Shown one piece after another: positions 1-8,658 of a DNA stretch of 64,000 nucleotides; position 1 is the stretch's first letter, and every line of letters begins with the position of its first letter. The stretch is from Alkalihalobacillus sp. LMS39 (GTDB lineage: Bacteria > Bacillota > Bacilli > Bacillales > Bacillaceae_F). The stretch is from contig NZ_CP093300.1 of the NCBI RefSeq assembly GCF_022812285.1, positions 3,906,001-3,970,000 of the forward strand. The letters run 5' to 3'. The notes under the pieces were generated by a model. The model was given only the letters and a program-made list of their open reading frames with translations. It was not told the DNA's origin and searched no databases. The position numbers and the translations under genes are program-made.

Positions 1-2945
1 TGAATTGTTGCATGACCAGGAAATTTCGCCTTCACTTTCCCTGTTGCATCGACATCAAGAATGTCACGGTTACTTGAAATCCACTGTGCCGATTGAACGG
101 CTTGTGGATGTTTTAATGCCTGCTCTGGATAAACAGCGAACTGCAACAAAGCTTCTTCACCATATTGTAATGGGTTCGGGCAACTTGTCACTTCTACTTT
201 TTGCACCGCATAACGACTATCTAATACAACTTCATTAAATGTAAATGATTTTTGATCAAGACTCGGTGTAATGACATTTAATTTTCCATCACTTAAAAGA
301 TATCGCCCTTGGTCTATCGGTTTTATTTCTACATCAAAGCCTATATTCACCATATCTTTTTGTTGTGGGAAAGGAATATCTTCAAAATATATCGTTAATT
401 TATTGTTTTTCACGTCCCAGCTGCGAATTGGTGCCTCACTTTTTACGTTTACAACTTCAATACCTGGTGATAATGTTTCTGTATACGTGACTTGGCGAAG
501 CGGTGGGTAAGATACAGATGAAGGCACACCATCATATTCGGCATAGACAGTCCCATCTCGATAAGTGAGTTTCACAGTCGCAAATCCTATTATCGTATGG
601 TCTGTGCTTGAGCCACCAAATTCGAATGTATCAACGACAGGAACATTCACATACTGCGGGCCTTTATCTCGAAGCCAATCGGAAATCATTCGATCTACAT
701 TTGAATTATTACCCGTTTCTGGACCGACTTGCTCCCCCACAGCGTAGCTTAAATCTCCTAGACCATCTATAGCTTGTTGCACAGTTTGCCTCAATGCACT
801 GTTTCCACTTCCATCTAAACGAAGATATCCCCATTTCCCTGCATTTTCACGACTTAAAATATCGATAGGTTGTTGGGATGTTGGAATATCTCGTGTAACA
901 CCAATCGGAAATACATGATTTAATACTCCATGCTGCTCATCAAAATGATCCCAAATTAAAAATTTATGCAAATCAACTTGATGATGTAATGTTGTTGTTT
1001 CATTTACAAGCACATTTTCTTTTGATAAATAGCGGTTCACAACCGCTTCTGTTTCATCAACAAAGATAGAAAACTGCTCGACCACTTTTGCCCCAGATTC
1101 ATCTGTTGCTTCAATTCGAATTCGATTTTCTCCGATTCGAAGGTCATCCGTTGAAAGTGTTGTTCTAACAAGGGCTGGGTTGGATAACTTATCGTTAGCA
1201 AATACTCTTTGGTTATTAACAAACACTTCTGTTTTTAACGAATGATCAGTTAAGTCATAGTCATACACTTCATATACAAGATTCACGAGTTGACCTTTGT
1301 AATAGGTTGCATTTGGTTTTGGCGCTAACACATTTAACATCGGTGCATGGTTTGAACCGATAAAAGCTCGGTACATCGTGTTTACAAATAGTTTTTGTTC
1401 TTGATCTGGGAATCCCGTATTTGTATGCCCTGTTCCAGAGTATGTTACGTTTCCTTTTGAATACGTGTAATAATGATTCCAGCTATCATAAATATCACGA
1501 TTACTACCTATAATGTTATACCAAGGAATCACGTTCCTATCTTCTAAATCGAGTGTGTAGTATTGGTTATGTGTCGTCGCAATTTCAATTGAATCCCCTA
1601 GCTCAAAAGGATACGTTGTTAATAGTCCAGTATTGATTCTTTTTGTACTCCTTGATGGATTGACAGCATTTAACCCCATATTGGTTCGGGGGAACACTTG
1701 ACCTGTGTCTTCCATAAAACGACCCCAATTGCTTTCTGTCGGTAATCTGTAAATCGTATCATGGGTAAACATAACACTTTGACCGGTAGCAATAAACGTT
1801 TTTACTGAATTAGCAGGTGTGTCATTTAAATTCGCTCTTACGTTATACTCATCCACAAATCCAAAAATTAACATATCATAGACACCATTTAATTGACGAT
1901 GATATTGATTATTAAACTGTGTCATTGTAATAATATCGATCTCGATTTGGTAGTCTTCACTTGATAAGTATTGTTGGTTCATGTTATTTGACTTATCTAG
2001 TGCACTCTCTAAATTAGCAGTAGTCGGAAGAACTTGTAGTACTCTCACCTTCATTTTTTCATCTCGAAACTTAAATGCCCCTGTATCATACGATTTCAAA
2101 TTCGATGAAGCATCAATTACCTCAAACTTCCAATAACGCAAACCAGAAAACCCTTTTGGTAGTTTATAATGAATAGTAGCTTTACCATCGACGATTTTCG
2201 CTGTACCTACTAATTCTTTTTCCTCATAGTAATGATTAAAATCGGCATCAATATAAAGGTTCGCAATTCCATTTTGAACCGTATCTACTTCAAAAGAAAC
2301 TACATCACCTGCCCGATAAACAGGAGACGAATTCCCGCTATATACAGTCGGTTTCGTTATGATATTCATAGCTGGTTTCTTTGGGTTGTTTTGAAAAAAA
2401 TTACCAATGACTGTACCCGCTTGAGAATTTTGAGTAATAACTCGTAAGTTTGAGCTATACTTTTTTTCGTTATTCCATCTAGTAAATGTCGTTCCTAATT
2501 TCCCTCTTTGAGATAATACTCCTGAGTGAACAACAACAAATTGACCTTGCTTTAAAAAATCATCTTCAATTTCTTTTAGTTTTAAATTCGTTATATCATT
2601 CATCACATTAGTTGTGTTATGTGCTGCAATTCTTTGCTCATTTGTCGTTAATGTTCCAATTGTCGTAGGACTATAAGTGCCATTTGCAATAAAAACCATG
2701 TCATATTTACCATCTAATTCATATCTGAGAGAAACAAATTCTTTCATTCTAACAGTATGAATGTTATAGAAATTACTATTTAGCCGGCTTTGTAACACCG
2801 AACTACCAGTATCGGTAATTTCCAACACTTCAATCTTCGATGTAGGTGAATTGGCATCTGCTCTTTCGATGAATGTTTGTGGTATACCGAGCGAAAAAAT
2901 AAGAATAAATACAATAAATCCCTGTAATCCTTTTAACGTCTTCAT
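1..2945 (-). CDS. Large secreted surface protein, 3' end outside window
   Basis: The reading frame is open from an ATG at 2945 (ribosome site GGAGGAT, about 8 bases upstream) to the window edge, giving at least 981 residues. Residues 1-30 form a signal peptide (basic start, hydrophobic core FIVFILIFSLGIP, ending near ERADA). Two alpha/beta-looking segments follow, with YDMVFIANG near residue 80 and YDMLIFGF near residue 360. The last visible part (SNRDILDVDATGKVKAKFPG) looks like a bacterial Ig-like group 2 domain. The N-terminal pattern resembles proteins annotated as DUF5057, but I am not certain of that name. No enzyme motif was recognised. It is probably an exported cell-surface or matrix protein. 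It lies downstream of the folC terminator and so has its own promoter. Confidence 0.75.
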   Translation of the reverse strand, partial: MKTLKGLQGFIVFILIFSLGIPQTFIERADANSPTSKIEVLEITDTGSSVLQSRLNSNFYNIHTVRMKEFVSLRYELDGKYDMVFIANGTYSPTTIGTLTTNEQRIAAHNTTNVMNDITNLKLKEIEDDFLKQGQFVVVHSGVLSQRGKLGTTFTRWNNEKKYSSNLRVITQNSQAGTVIGNFFQNNPKKPAMNIITKPTVYSGNSSPVYRAGDVVSFEVDTVQNGIANLYIDADFNHYYEEKELVGTAKIVDGKATIHYKLPKGFSGLRYWKFEVIDASSNLKSYDTGAFKFRDEKMKVRVLQVLPTTANLESALDKSNNMNQQYLSSEDYQIEIDIITMTQFNNQYHRQLNGVYDMLIFGFVDEYNVRANLNDTPANSVKTFIATGQSVMFTHDTIYRLPTESNWGRFMEDTGQVFPRTNMGLNAVNPSRSTKRINTGLLTTYPFELGDSIEIATTHNQYYTLDLEDRNVIPWYNIIGSNRDIYDSWNHYYTYSKGNVTYSGTGHTNTGFPDQEQKLFVNTMYRAFIGSNHAPMLNVLAPKPNATYYKGQLVNLVYEVYDYDLTDHSLKTEVFVNNQRVFANDKLSNPALVRTTLSTDDLRIGENRIRIEATDESGAKVVEQFSIFVDETEAVVNRYLSKENVLVNETTTLHHQVDLHKFLIWDHFDEQHGVLNHVFPIGVTRDIPTSQQPIDILSRENAGKWGYLRLDGSGNSALRQTVQQAIDGLGDLSYAVGEQVGPETGNNSNVDRMISDWLRDKGPQYVNVPVVDTFEFGGSSTDHTIIGFATVKLTYRDGTVYAEYDGVPSSVSYPPLRQVTYTETLSPGIEVVNVKSEAPIRSWDVKNNKLTIYFEDIPFPQQKDMVNIGFDVEIKPIDQGRYLLSDGKLNVITPSLDQKSFTFNEVVLDSRYAVQKVEVTSCPNPLQYGEEALLQFAVYPEQALKHPQAVQSAQWISSNRDILDVDATGKVKAKFPGHATI

Positions 2946-3102
2946 CTTTTTTTATCCTCCTTCATCTATTAATCTAGCACTAGCCCTCATTGTGACTATT
3001 GCATCAATTTCGTATGTAAATTCTTGACTAGTATGCAAAACAAGAACTTTATAACTACTTCAAATGTAGCACTAATGGATGATATATGTAAACAAAAAAT
3101 GA

Positions 3103-3142
3103 CAAAAAAAAGAAGCAAATAGAGGAAATTCCCCTTTGCTTC
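3103..3142 (-). terminator. Rho-independent terminator after folC
   Basis: On the minus strand AGAAGCAAA pairs with TTTGCTTCT and is followed by a run of T. The stem begins at the folC stop codon. It separates folC from the secreted-protein gene. Confidence 0.8.
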
Positions 3143-4437
3143 TATTCGGGTTGATGAAGAAGGTGTTTTCTGACGTCACCGATAAAATATAAAGAACCTG
3201 TTATTAATAAAACATCGTCATTTGTAATAGATTCTCTCATTTGTTTGATCGCTAGCTTCCAGTCAGGTTCTACCTTTTTATTTTCAAAGATGGAATCATG
3301 ATACAATTGCTCTGCCGATTGTGCTCTTGAAAAATCAAATGTTGTAAAGATAATGGAGTCCACGATTTCATATAACGGATGAAGCAATTGATTCACATCT
3401 TTTTCTACGGTTGCCGCAAACAGCAAACAGATTCTTTTTCCTCCATAAAACCGTTGTAATGTATCTTTTAATACTTTAATTCCTTCTGGGTTATGTGCCC
3501 CATCGAGAATAACAGTTGGCACAGCTTCGATTTGCTCAAAACGACCAGGCCAGCTTGTTTTTTCAATACCCATTCGAATTTGTTCATCTGTTAACTCAAA
3601 TCCATATTTTGTTTTTAACAACGCTAAAGCCATCATCGCTAATGCTACATTTTTCACTTGGTGTTTCCCTTTAAGCGATAATGTAATGTGATCAACTGAC
3701 CATAATGAGGAACGAAAATTAATTTGCTCTTTTCCATCTATCACACCGCTATCATATGTGAAATCTTCTTCTAGTTGATAAAAGTCAGCTTCCATTTCCA
3801 CTGCTTGTTGTTGAAACACCGTGACAACTTCCTCATCTTCTGCTGTTGTAATTACAGGAACTTCTTTTTTTATAATTCCAGCTTTTTCTTTAGCAATTTC
3901 TTGTTTTGTTTCTCCTAATATATGAACATGGTCAAACCCAACATTCGTTAATAATGACATCATTGGTGTAAGAACATTTGTTGAATCTAATCGGCCACCT
4001 AACCCAACTTCCATCACGACAATATCAGGTTTGACCATAGAAAAATAAACAAATGCCATGACCGTAATAACTTCAAATTCAGTTGGGGACCCTAGTCGTG
4101 TCGCTGCCAACTCATCGACGAGAGGCTTTATGTCATTTGCGATAGAGACGACATCTGCATCTGGAATCGGTTCACCATTCATCATTATCCGTTCATTAAA
4201 TTTTTCGATATAAGGAGAAGTGAATGTTCCCACATTATAATTTGCTTCAACAAGAGTATGCCGTAAAAAGGATACAGTTGATCCTTTTCCGTTTGTTCCT
4301 CCGACATGAATAAACTGGCTATTCTTTTGTGGGTTACCGAGTTTTTCTAGCATCCATTCCATTCTTTCTAAGCCCGGTTTAATTCCAAACGCGAGTAAAC
4401 TTTCCACCCATTGAACTGCCTCTTCAATCGTTTTCAC
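3142..4437 (-). CDS. folC: Folylpolyglutamate synthase / dihydrofolate synthase
   Basis: FolC adds glutamate to dihydropteroate and folates using ATP, in the cytoplasm. The protein has 431 residues, the usual length. The Mur-ligase-type P-loop GTNGKGS is at residues 47-53, and the VMEVGLGGRLDSTN block, near residue 145, is typical of this family. The substrate-domain motif LDGAHNPEG is near residue 315. The start is GTG at 4437 behind AAGGAGTAGTAAA. It follows valS, as in B. subtilis, but a hairpin lies between them, so it may be read through from valS or have its own start. Confidence 0.95.
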   Translation of the reverse strand: MKTIEEAVQWVESLLAFGIKPGLERMEWMLEKLGNPQKNSQFIHVGGTNGKGSTVSFLRHTLVEANYNVGTFTSPYIEKFNERIMMNGEPIPDADVVSIANDIKPLVDELAATRLGSPTEFEVITVMAFVYFSMVKPDIVVMEVGLGGRLDSTNVLTPMMSLLTNVGFDHVHILGETKQEIAKEKAGIIKKEVPVITTAEDEEVVTVFQQQAVEMEADFYQLEEDFTYDSGVIDGKEQINFRSSLWSVDHITLSLKGKHQVKNVALAMMALALLKTKYGFELTDEQIRMGIEKTSWPGRFEQIEAVPTVILDGAHNPEGIKVLKDTLQRFYGGKRICLLFAATVEKDVNQLLHPLYEIVDSIIFTTFDFSRAQSAEQLYHDSIFENKKVEPDWKLAIKQMRESITNDDVLLITGSLYFIGDVRKHLLHQPE

Positions 4438-4468
4438 TTTACTACTCCTTTTTCATCAAATATGGAAA

Positions 4469-4500
4469 GGATGCCCACATGATTTTTCCTGTGGGCATCC
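4469..4500 (-). terminator. Hairpin between valS and folC
   Basis: GGATGCCCACA pairs perfectly with TGTGGGCATCC on the minus strand, just after the valS stop. The following T-run is short (TTTCC), so it may be a leaky terminator that allows folC read-through. Confidence 0.6.
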
Positions 4501-4508
4501 TCCTTATT

Positions 4509-7151
4509 TTACTGTTTTAATTCTGCAATACGAGCTTTTACTGTTTCTCTTTTTTCAATATAATCTTTTTCCTTCGCACGCTCTTCCACAATCACTTGTT
4601 CAGGAGCTTTAGCAATAAACCCTTGATTACTTAATTTTTTCTGTACCCTTTCTACTTCTTTATCAAGTTTTGCCACTTCTTTTTCAAGTCGGGCAATTTC
4701 AGCATCTAAATCTAGTAGTCCTGCTAGTGGAAGGAATACCTCCACTCCAGTTAATACATTCGACATCGATTTTTCTGGAGTTGGTAAATCCGTTGCCATT
4801 TTTAATTCACTAGGGTTACAAAATCTTTCAATATATTGCTGCCCACGTTTTAATTGTGTGTAAACTTCTTCATCTTTTGGTTTGAGGTGAAGTTCAATCT
4901 GCTTACTCATCGGCACATTTAATTCTGAGCGAGTATTTCTAACAGAACGAATAATATCTTTTAACAGCGTAAAATCTTTTACAGCATCTTCAAATACTAA
5001 TTCATCCTTTTTCGTTGGCCAGGCAGCTACAGTAATTGAATCGCCTTCATGCGGCAAATGTTGCCATATTTCCTCGGTAATAAACGGCATAATTGGATGT
5101 AATAGTCGAAGAGTGTGGTCTAATACATAAGCAAGAACTGATCTTGTCGTCTTTTTCGCCTCTTCATCATCACCGGTTAACGGCAGTTTCGCCATTTCAA
5201 TATACCAATCACAGAAGTCATCCCATATAAAGTTATATAAGATCCGTCCTACTTCACCAAACTCATACGCGTCAATTAATCTCGTTACATCGTCAATTGT
5301 TTCTTGAAGACGCGTCAATATCCACTTGTCAGCAATTGTCTTTTCCCCTGTTATATCAATCTCTTCATATGTTAATCCGTCCATATTCATTAAGGCAAAC
5401 CTGGACGCATTCCAAATTTTATTAGCGAAGTTCCATGTTGATTCGACTTTTTCCCAATAAAAACGTAGATCATTTCCTGGGGAACTGCCTGTCGATAAGA
5501 AGAATCGCAGTGCATCTGCTCCATATTTGTCGATAACATCCATCGGGTCAACACCATTTCCAAGCGACTTACTCATTTTTCTTCCTTGGGAATCTCTAAC
5601 TAACCCATGAATAAGCACATCTTTAAATGGCCGTTCATCTGTGAATTCTAATCCTTGGAATATCATTCGGGCTACCCAGAAATAAATAATGTCATACCCT
5701 GTTACTAACACATCTGTGGAATAATATCGTTTAAAATCTGGTGCTTCTTTATCGGGCCATCCCATTGTAGAAAAAGGCCACAATGCTGAGCTGAACCACG
5801 TATCTAATACATCTTCATCTTGTTCCCAGTTTTCCATATCACTAGGAGCTTCATGACCTACATAAACTTCTCCTGTTTCTTTATGATACCAAGCAGGAAT
5901 TCGGTGTCCCCACCATAATTGTCTTGAAATACACCAATCCCTGATGTTTTCAATCCAGTGAAGATATGTTTTTTCAAATCGGTCTGGTACGAAGTTTACT
6001 TTGTCATTTGACTTTTGCAATTCAATCGCTTGTTTTGCTAAAGGTTCCATCTTAACAAACCATTGTGTCGACAAATAGGGTTCTACCACTGCACCACTAC
6101 GCTCTGAATGCCCAACTGAATGCATATGGTCTTCAATATGGAAGAGAATCTCTGCTTCTTGCAAATCTTTCACAATTTGTTTTCGGCATTCAAACCGATC
6201 AAGACCTTTGTATTTCCCAGCATTTTCATTCATTTTCCCGTCTTCTGACATAACAAGAATTCTTTCTAAATTGTGGCGGTTTCCAATTTCAAAATCATTC
6301 GGATCATGAGCTGGTGTTATTTTTACCGCACCTGAACCAAATTCCATATCGACATAGTCATCGGCCACAATCGGAATTTCTCGATTAACAATCGGTAGTT
6401 TTACCATTTTCCCAATTAAATGTTTGTATCTTTCATCTTCTGGGTGTACAGCAACTGCTGTATCCCCTAGCATTGTTTCTGGTCGAGTTGTGGCAACTTC
6501 AATATGACCTGAGCCGTCTGCTAGTGGGTATTTCATATGATAAAAATGACCTTGTACGTCTTTATATATCACTTCGATATCAGACAACGCTGTTTTCGTT
6601 TGTGGGTCCCAGTTAATAATATATTCTCCACGATAGATTAAGCCTTTTTCATATAAACGAACAAACACTTCTCGTACAGCCTTCGATAAACCCTCATCTA
6701 ATGTAAATCGTTCTCGTGAGTAATCAAGGGCAAGGCCGAGTTTTGACCATTGAGAGCGTATAAAGGAAGCATACTCTTCTTTCCACTCCCAAGATTTCTC
6801 TAAAAATTTCTCCCGTCCTAAATCATAACGAGATAACCCTTCTTCTTTTAGTTTCCCTTCCACTTTTGCTTGAGTCGCAATTCCAGCGTGGTCCATCCCA
6901 GGAAGCCAAAGTGCATCATAGCCTTGCATTCGTTTTGTTCGAATTAATATATCTTGTAATGTTGTATCCCATGCATGACCTAAATGCAATTTCCCTGTCA
7001 CATTTGGTGGGGGGATAACAATGGTGTACGGCTTTTTATTCTCGTCACCTGTTGCCTCAAAAAACTTCCCTTCGACCCAATACGGATACCATTTCGCTTC
7101 TGTTTCTTGTGGATTATATTTTGTTGGCATTGAAAGATCTTGATTTGCCAT
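4509..7151 (-). CDS. valS: Valyl-tRNA synthetase
   Basis: ValS charges tRNA-Val. From the ATG at 7151 (ribosome site AGGAGG) the product is 880 residues, the usual Bacillus length. A longer frame runs upstream into the T-box leader and is not believable as protein. Class I signatures are visible: the HIGH-type HLGH at residues 56-59 and KMSKS near residue 525. The C-terminal coiled coil typical of ValS ([21 protein letters not shown]) is near residues 810-870. Expression should be controlled by the T-box leader directly upstream. Confidence 0.97.
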   Translation of the reverse strand: MANQDLSMPTKYNPQETEAKWYPYWVEGKFFEATGDENKKPYTIVIPPPNVTGKLHLGHAWDTTLQDILIRTKRMQGYDALWLPGMDHAGIATQAKVEGKLKEEGLSRYDLGREKFLEKSWEWKEEYASFIRSQWSKLGLALDYSRERFTLDEGLSKAVREVFVRLYEKGLIYRGEYIINWDPQTKTALSDIEVIYKDVQGHFYHMKYPLADGSGHIEVATTRPETMLGDTAVAVHPEDERYKHLIGKMVKLPIVNREIPIVADDYVDMEFGSGAVKITPAHDPNDFEIGNRHNLERILVMSEDGKMNENAGKYKGLDRFECRKQIVKDLQEAEILFHIEDHMHSVGHSERSGAVVEPYLSTQWFVKMEPLAKQAIELQKSNDKVNFVPDRFEKTYLHWIENIRDWCISRQLWWGHRIPAWYHKETGEVYVGHEAPSDMENWEQDEDVLDTWFSSALWPFSTMGWPDKEAPDFKRYYSTDVLVTGYDIIYFWVARMIFQGLEFTDERPFKDVLIHGLVRDSQGRKMSKSLGNGVDPMDVIDKYGADALRFFLSTGSSPGNDLRFYWEKVESTWNFANKIWNASRFALMNMDGLTYEEIDITGEKTIADKWILTRLQETIDDVTRLIDAYEFGEVGRILYNFIWDDFCDWYIEMAKLPLTGDDEEAKKTTRSVLAYVLDHTLRLLHPIMPFITEEIWQHLPHEGDSITVAAWPTKKDELVFEDAVKDFTLLKDIIRSVRNTRSELNVPMSKQIELHLKPKDEEVYTQLKRGQQYIERFCNPSELKMATDLPTPEKSMSNVLTGVEVFLPLAGLLDLDAEIARLEKEVAKLDKEVERVQKKLSNQGFIAKAPEQVIVEERAKEKDYIEKRETVKARIAELKQ

Positions 7152-7186
7152 GTGTGTTCCTCCTTTGTTTTCTAAAAAAATATAAA

Positions 7187-7430
7187 AAACTCCCTTCGCC
7201 TCAAAGGACGAAGAGAGTATCTCTCGCGGTACCACCTTTGTTTGCAAGCAAAATACACTTGCACACCTCAGTAAATGTAACGGTTCTCACCGGCTTACTT
7301 TACTCATTCGCTTGAACGTTCAAGTAAGCTGCTCATTGGGCGACCTTCAATTCGTACATCCTGAAAAATCTTTCAGCTCTGATTTTTCTCTCTAAAAGGC
7401 ATCCGAATTTACTCTTCCCTGTCATTGCAG
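7187..7430 (-). promoter_or_regulatory. T-box leader of valS
   Basis: The minus strand carries the T-box sequence GGTGGTACCGCG (7225-7238) followed by a terminator hairpin (ACTCTCTTCGTC with GGCGAAGGGAGT, then TTTTTT, 7187-7217). T-box leaders sense uncharged tRNA and prevent termination. A GTC valine triplet at 7342-7344 is a plausible specifier codon, but I could not fold stem I fully. About 240 bases of leader lie between it and valS, with no other gene. Confidence 0.85.
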
Positions 7431-7594
7431 TTTGTAATTTTATTATCTTGCTATATTCTACCTTTTTTTGATTTCATTCGTCAATATAAGCATAGCCATT
7501 TTTTTCTTTTCTATTCAACTTGCCTCTCTCTACTCACATTCAAGCTGCAAAAGCATATCGTAATAGTAACATACTATGGAGAGGAGCTATGTAA

Positions 7595-7780
7595 ATGCCA
7601 AGACGTAAATTTCGTCCACCATTATGGCTCGTCCGTTTTCGACAAGTAATTTACCAGTGTATTTTTTATATCGTTTGTTTTCAATTTATTCGAACGCTGT
7701 TACTTCCTACAACGTTTGATGTCATTTTATTAACAATACTTGTGATTATTTACGGATTGTTTCTTTTAGGTGTTATTTAA
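7595..7780 (+). CDS. Small two-segment membrane protein, function unknown
   Basis: This 61-residue frame is one of the few plus-strand genes. It has a strong ribosome site (GGAGAGGAG, 8 bases before ATG). The N-terminus is basic and proline-rich (MPRRKFRPPLW) and is followed by two hydrophobic stretches, residues about 18-32 and 40-60, so it should sit in the cytoplasmic membrane. I do not recognise the family. A terminator-like hairpin follows directly. The overlapping 7425-7649 frame has no such ribosome site. Confidence 0.6.
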   Translation: MPRRKFRPPLWLVRFRQVIYQCIFYIVCFQFIRTLLLPTTFDVILLTILVIIYGLFLLGVI

Positions 7781-7781
7781 G

Positions 7782-7802
7782 AAAAACGCGGGAGCGTCTT
7801 TT
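7782..7802 (+). terminator. Hairpin after the small membrane gene
   Basis: AAAAACGC-GGGA-GCGTCTTTT follows the stop codon of the 61-residue gene. It is also the left boundary module of the 475-bp repeat unit, and close variants occur at 8598, 47345 and 47778. Confidence 0.5.
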
Positions 7803-7855
7803 CGTTTCAAGCGAAGTGTATGATGAACAACCAACACATCCCATGTTTCATTTTC

Positions 7856-8036
7856 GCGGTCACAGCAGCCGTTATTTGTGAACATGATACGGGTTTCCGT
7901 TTTTTAGCGGCCACAGGAGCGCTTATTCACGTAAGTGCAACTCTATTCCTAGCGATATATTATGATTAACTGCTCCTGTGTCCGCCAACGTTCCAAAACG
8001 CTAGTCATGTTCACAGATAACGGTTTTCATGGCCGC
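7856..8036 (+). repeat. 181-bp imperfect palindrome, copy A
   Basis: One of four copies (others at 12311-12491, 23244-23422 and 47420-47600). The outer arms pair (CCGTTATTTGTGAACATGA with TCATGTTCACAGATAACGG). The inner arms pair (GCGGCCACAGGAGC 7907-7920 with GCTCCTGTGTCCGC 7972-7985). The loop, with CTCTATTCCTAGCGATATAT, is conserved in all copies. Shared sequence extends slightly past the core (CATTTT on the left, TTACTTATCATAAAC on the right). Confidence 0.9.
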
Positions 8037-8125
8037 TTACTTATCATAAACAACAAAATTGCTAACGCGATAAATCCGACCCAAGTGTTGAATGCTTCAC
8101 TTGGGTCTTTTCTTGCTTGTCTCAT
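8027..8125 (-). CDS. Candidate 32-residue membrane peptide inside the repeat unit
   Basis: An ATG at 8125, preceded by TTGGAGTACT, opens a 32-codon frame. The N-terminus is charged (MRQARKDPSEAFNTW) and is followed by one hydrophobic segment (GFIALAILLFMI) and a basic end (SKRP). The 3' part of the frame lies inside the palindromic element. The copy at 47591-47689 has the same frame broken by TAG. It is too short for confidence, and no family was recognised, but the one-helix layout and ribosome site make translation plausible. Confidence 0.4.
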   Translation of the reverse strand: MRQARKDPSEAFNTWVGFIALAILLFMISKRP

Positions 8126-8463
8126 AGTACTCCAAGTCCCTCATTCATTCTAAGAATTTATGAAAGCAATGCTATACACAAGTCGACTATTTTATAGTTT
8201 CTTAAACAATTAAGAAAAACGCGGATCGTCTTTTCGTTTCAAGCGAAGTGCGGAGTCCTGCCCGCTTTTAAGTGAACCCCAAGTGTTTTTCTTGGGGTGA
8301 AACGCGCAGGTGCGCAGCCTTCGCTCCTCTTGAATAAGCCTGCAAATCTGAACATTGGTGGTGTCATCGGACCACCAACATCCATTAAATCAAAATCTCT
8401 TACCACATCAAAAGGGATCTTTTCCTTTTCATGATACACTAAACAAACAAGCTGATATAAGCC

Positions 8464-8563
8464 TTCTATTAGACACTTCTCTCCGATTACGCCTCGTTTT
8501 GTCTAATAGAACCTTCCTATTAGACACTTTTCTCCGATTTTACTCTTGTTTTGTCCAATAGAA
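8464..8563. repeat. Two tandem palindromic units with TTCTATTAGACA arms
   Basis: TTCTATTAGACA (8464-8475) pairs perfectly with TGTCTAATAGAA (8500-8511). A second unit about 50 bases on pairs CTATTAGACA (8517-8526) with TGTCCAATAG (8552-8561). The interiors are related (CTCCGATT in both). The surrounding gap 7781-8658 otherwise holds the composite repeat, a small minus frame and two terminators. Confidence 0.75.
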
Positions 8564-8597
8564 TCCTATAACACAATTCAAACGCTCCCCGTTAAAG

Positions 8598-8649
8598 AAA
8601 GACGCGGGAGCGTCTTTCATTTTAAAGCTCACCCGATTATGGGCGAGCT
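8598..8649 (-). terminator. Two hairpins downstream of ysxE
   Basis: AGCTCACCC/GGGCGAGCT (8626-8649) lies right after the ysxE stop, and AAAGACGC-GGGA-GCGTCTTT (8598-8617) follows it. On the minus strand the second is followed by CTTTAAC, a weak T tract. Together they probably end the spoVID-ysxE transcript. Confidence 0.65.
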
Positions 8650-8658
8650 ACTATATGT

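Larger units (their letters stand above)
7779..8254. repeat. Composite repeat unit, copy 1 (about 476 bp)
   Basis: This unit is nearly identical to 47343-47817. Both begin and end with a direct repeat of about 40 bp containing AAGAAAAACG and TCTTTTCGTTTCAAGCGAAGTG-like sequence. Each contains the 181-bp palindromic element, a small open frame on the minus strand and a GACCCAAGTG/CACTTGGGTC hairpin. The two copies are about 39.5 kb apart. No transposase lies inside either. Confidence 0.85.

Noticed and set aside
7152-7247. Upstream extension of valS to 912 residues
   Set aside because: It lies in the T-box terminator and lacks a ribosome site; the ATG at 7151 has AGGAGG and gives the family length.
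7962-8153. 63-codon plus-strand frame in composite repeat 1 (and its twin at 47526-47717)
   Set aside because: The frame runs through both palindrome arms and the loop with no ribosome site; both strands of the repeat are open by chance.
8239-8439. 66-codon minus-strand gene in the repeat-rich gap
   Set aside because: No ribosome site at its GTG start and its 3' part reads through a hairpin; kept only as a possible gene remnant.
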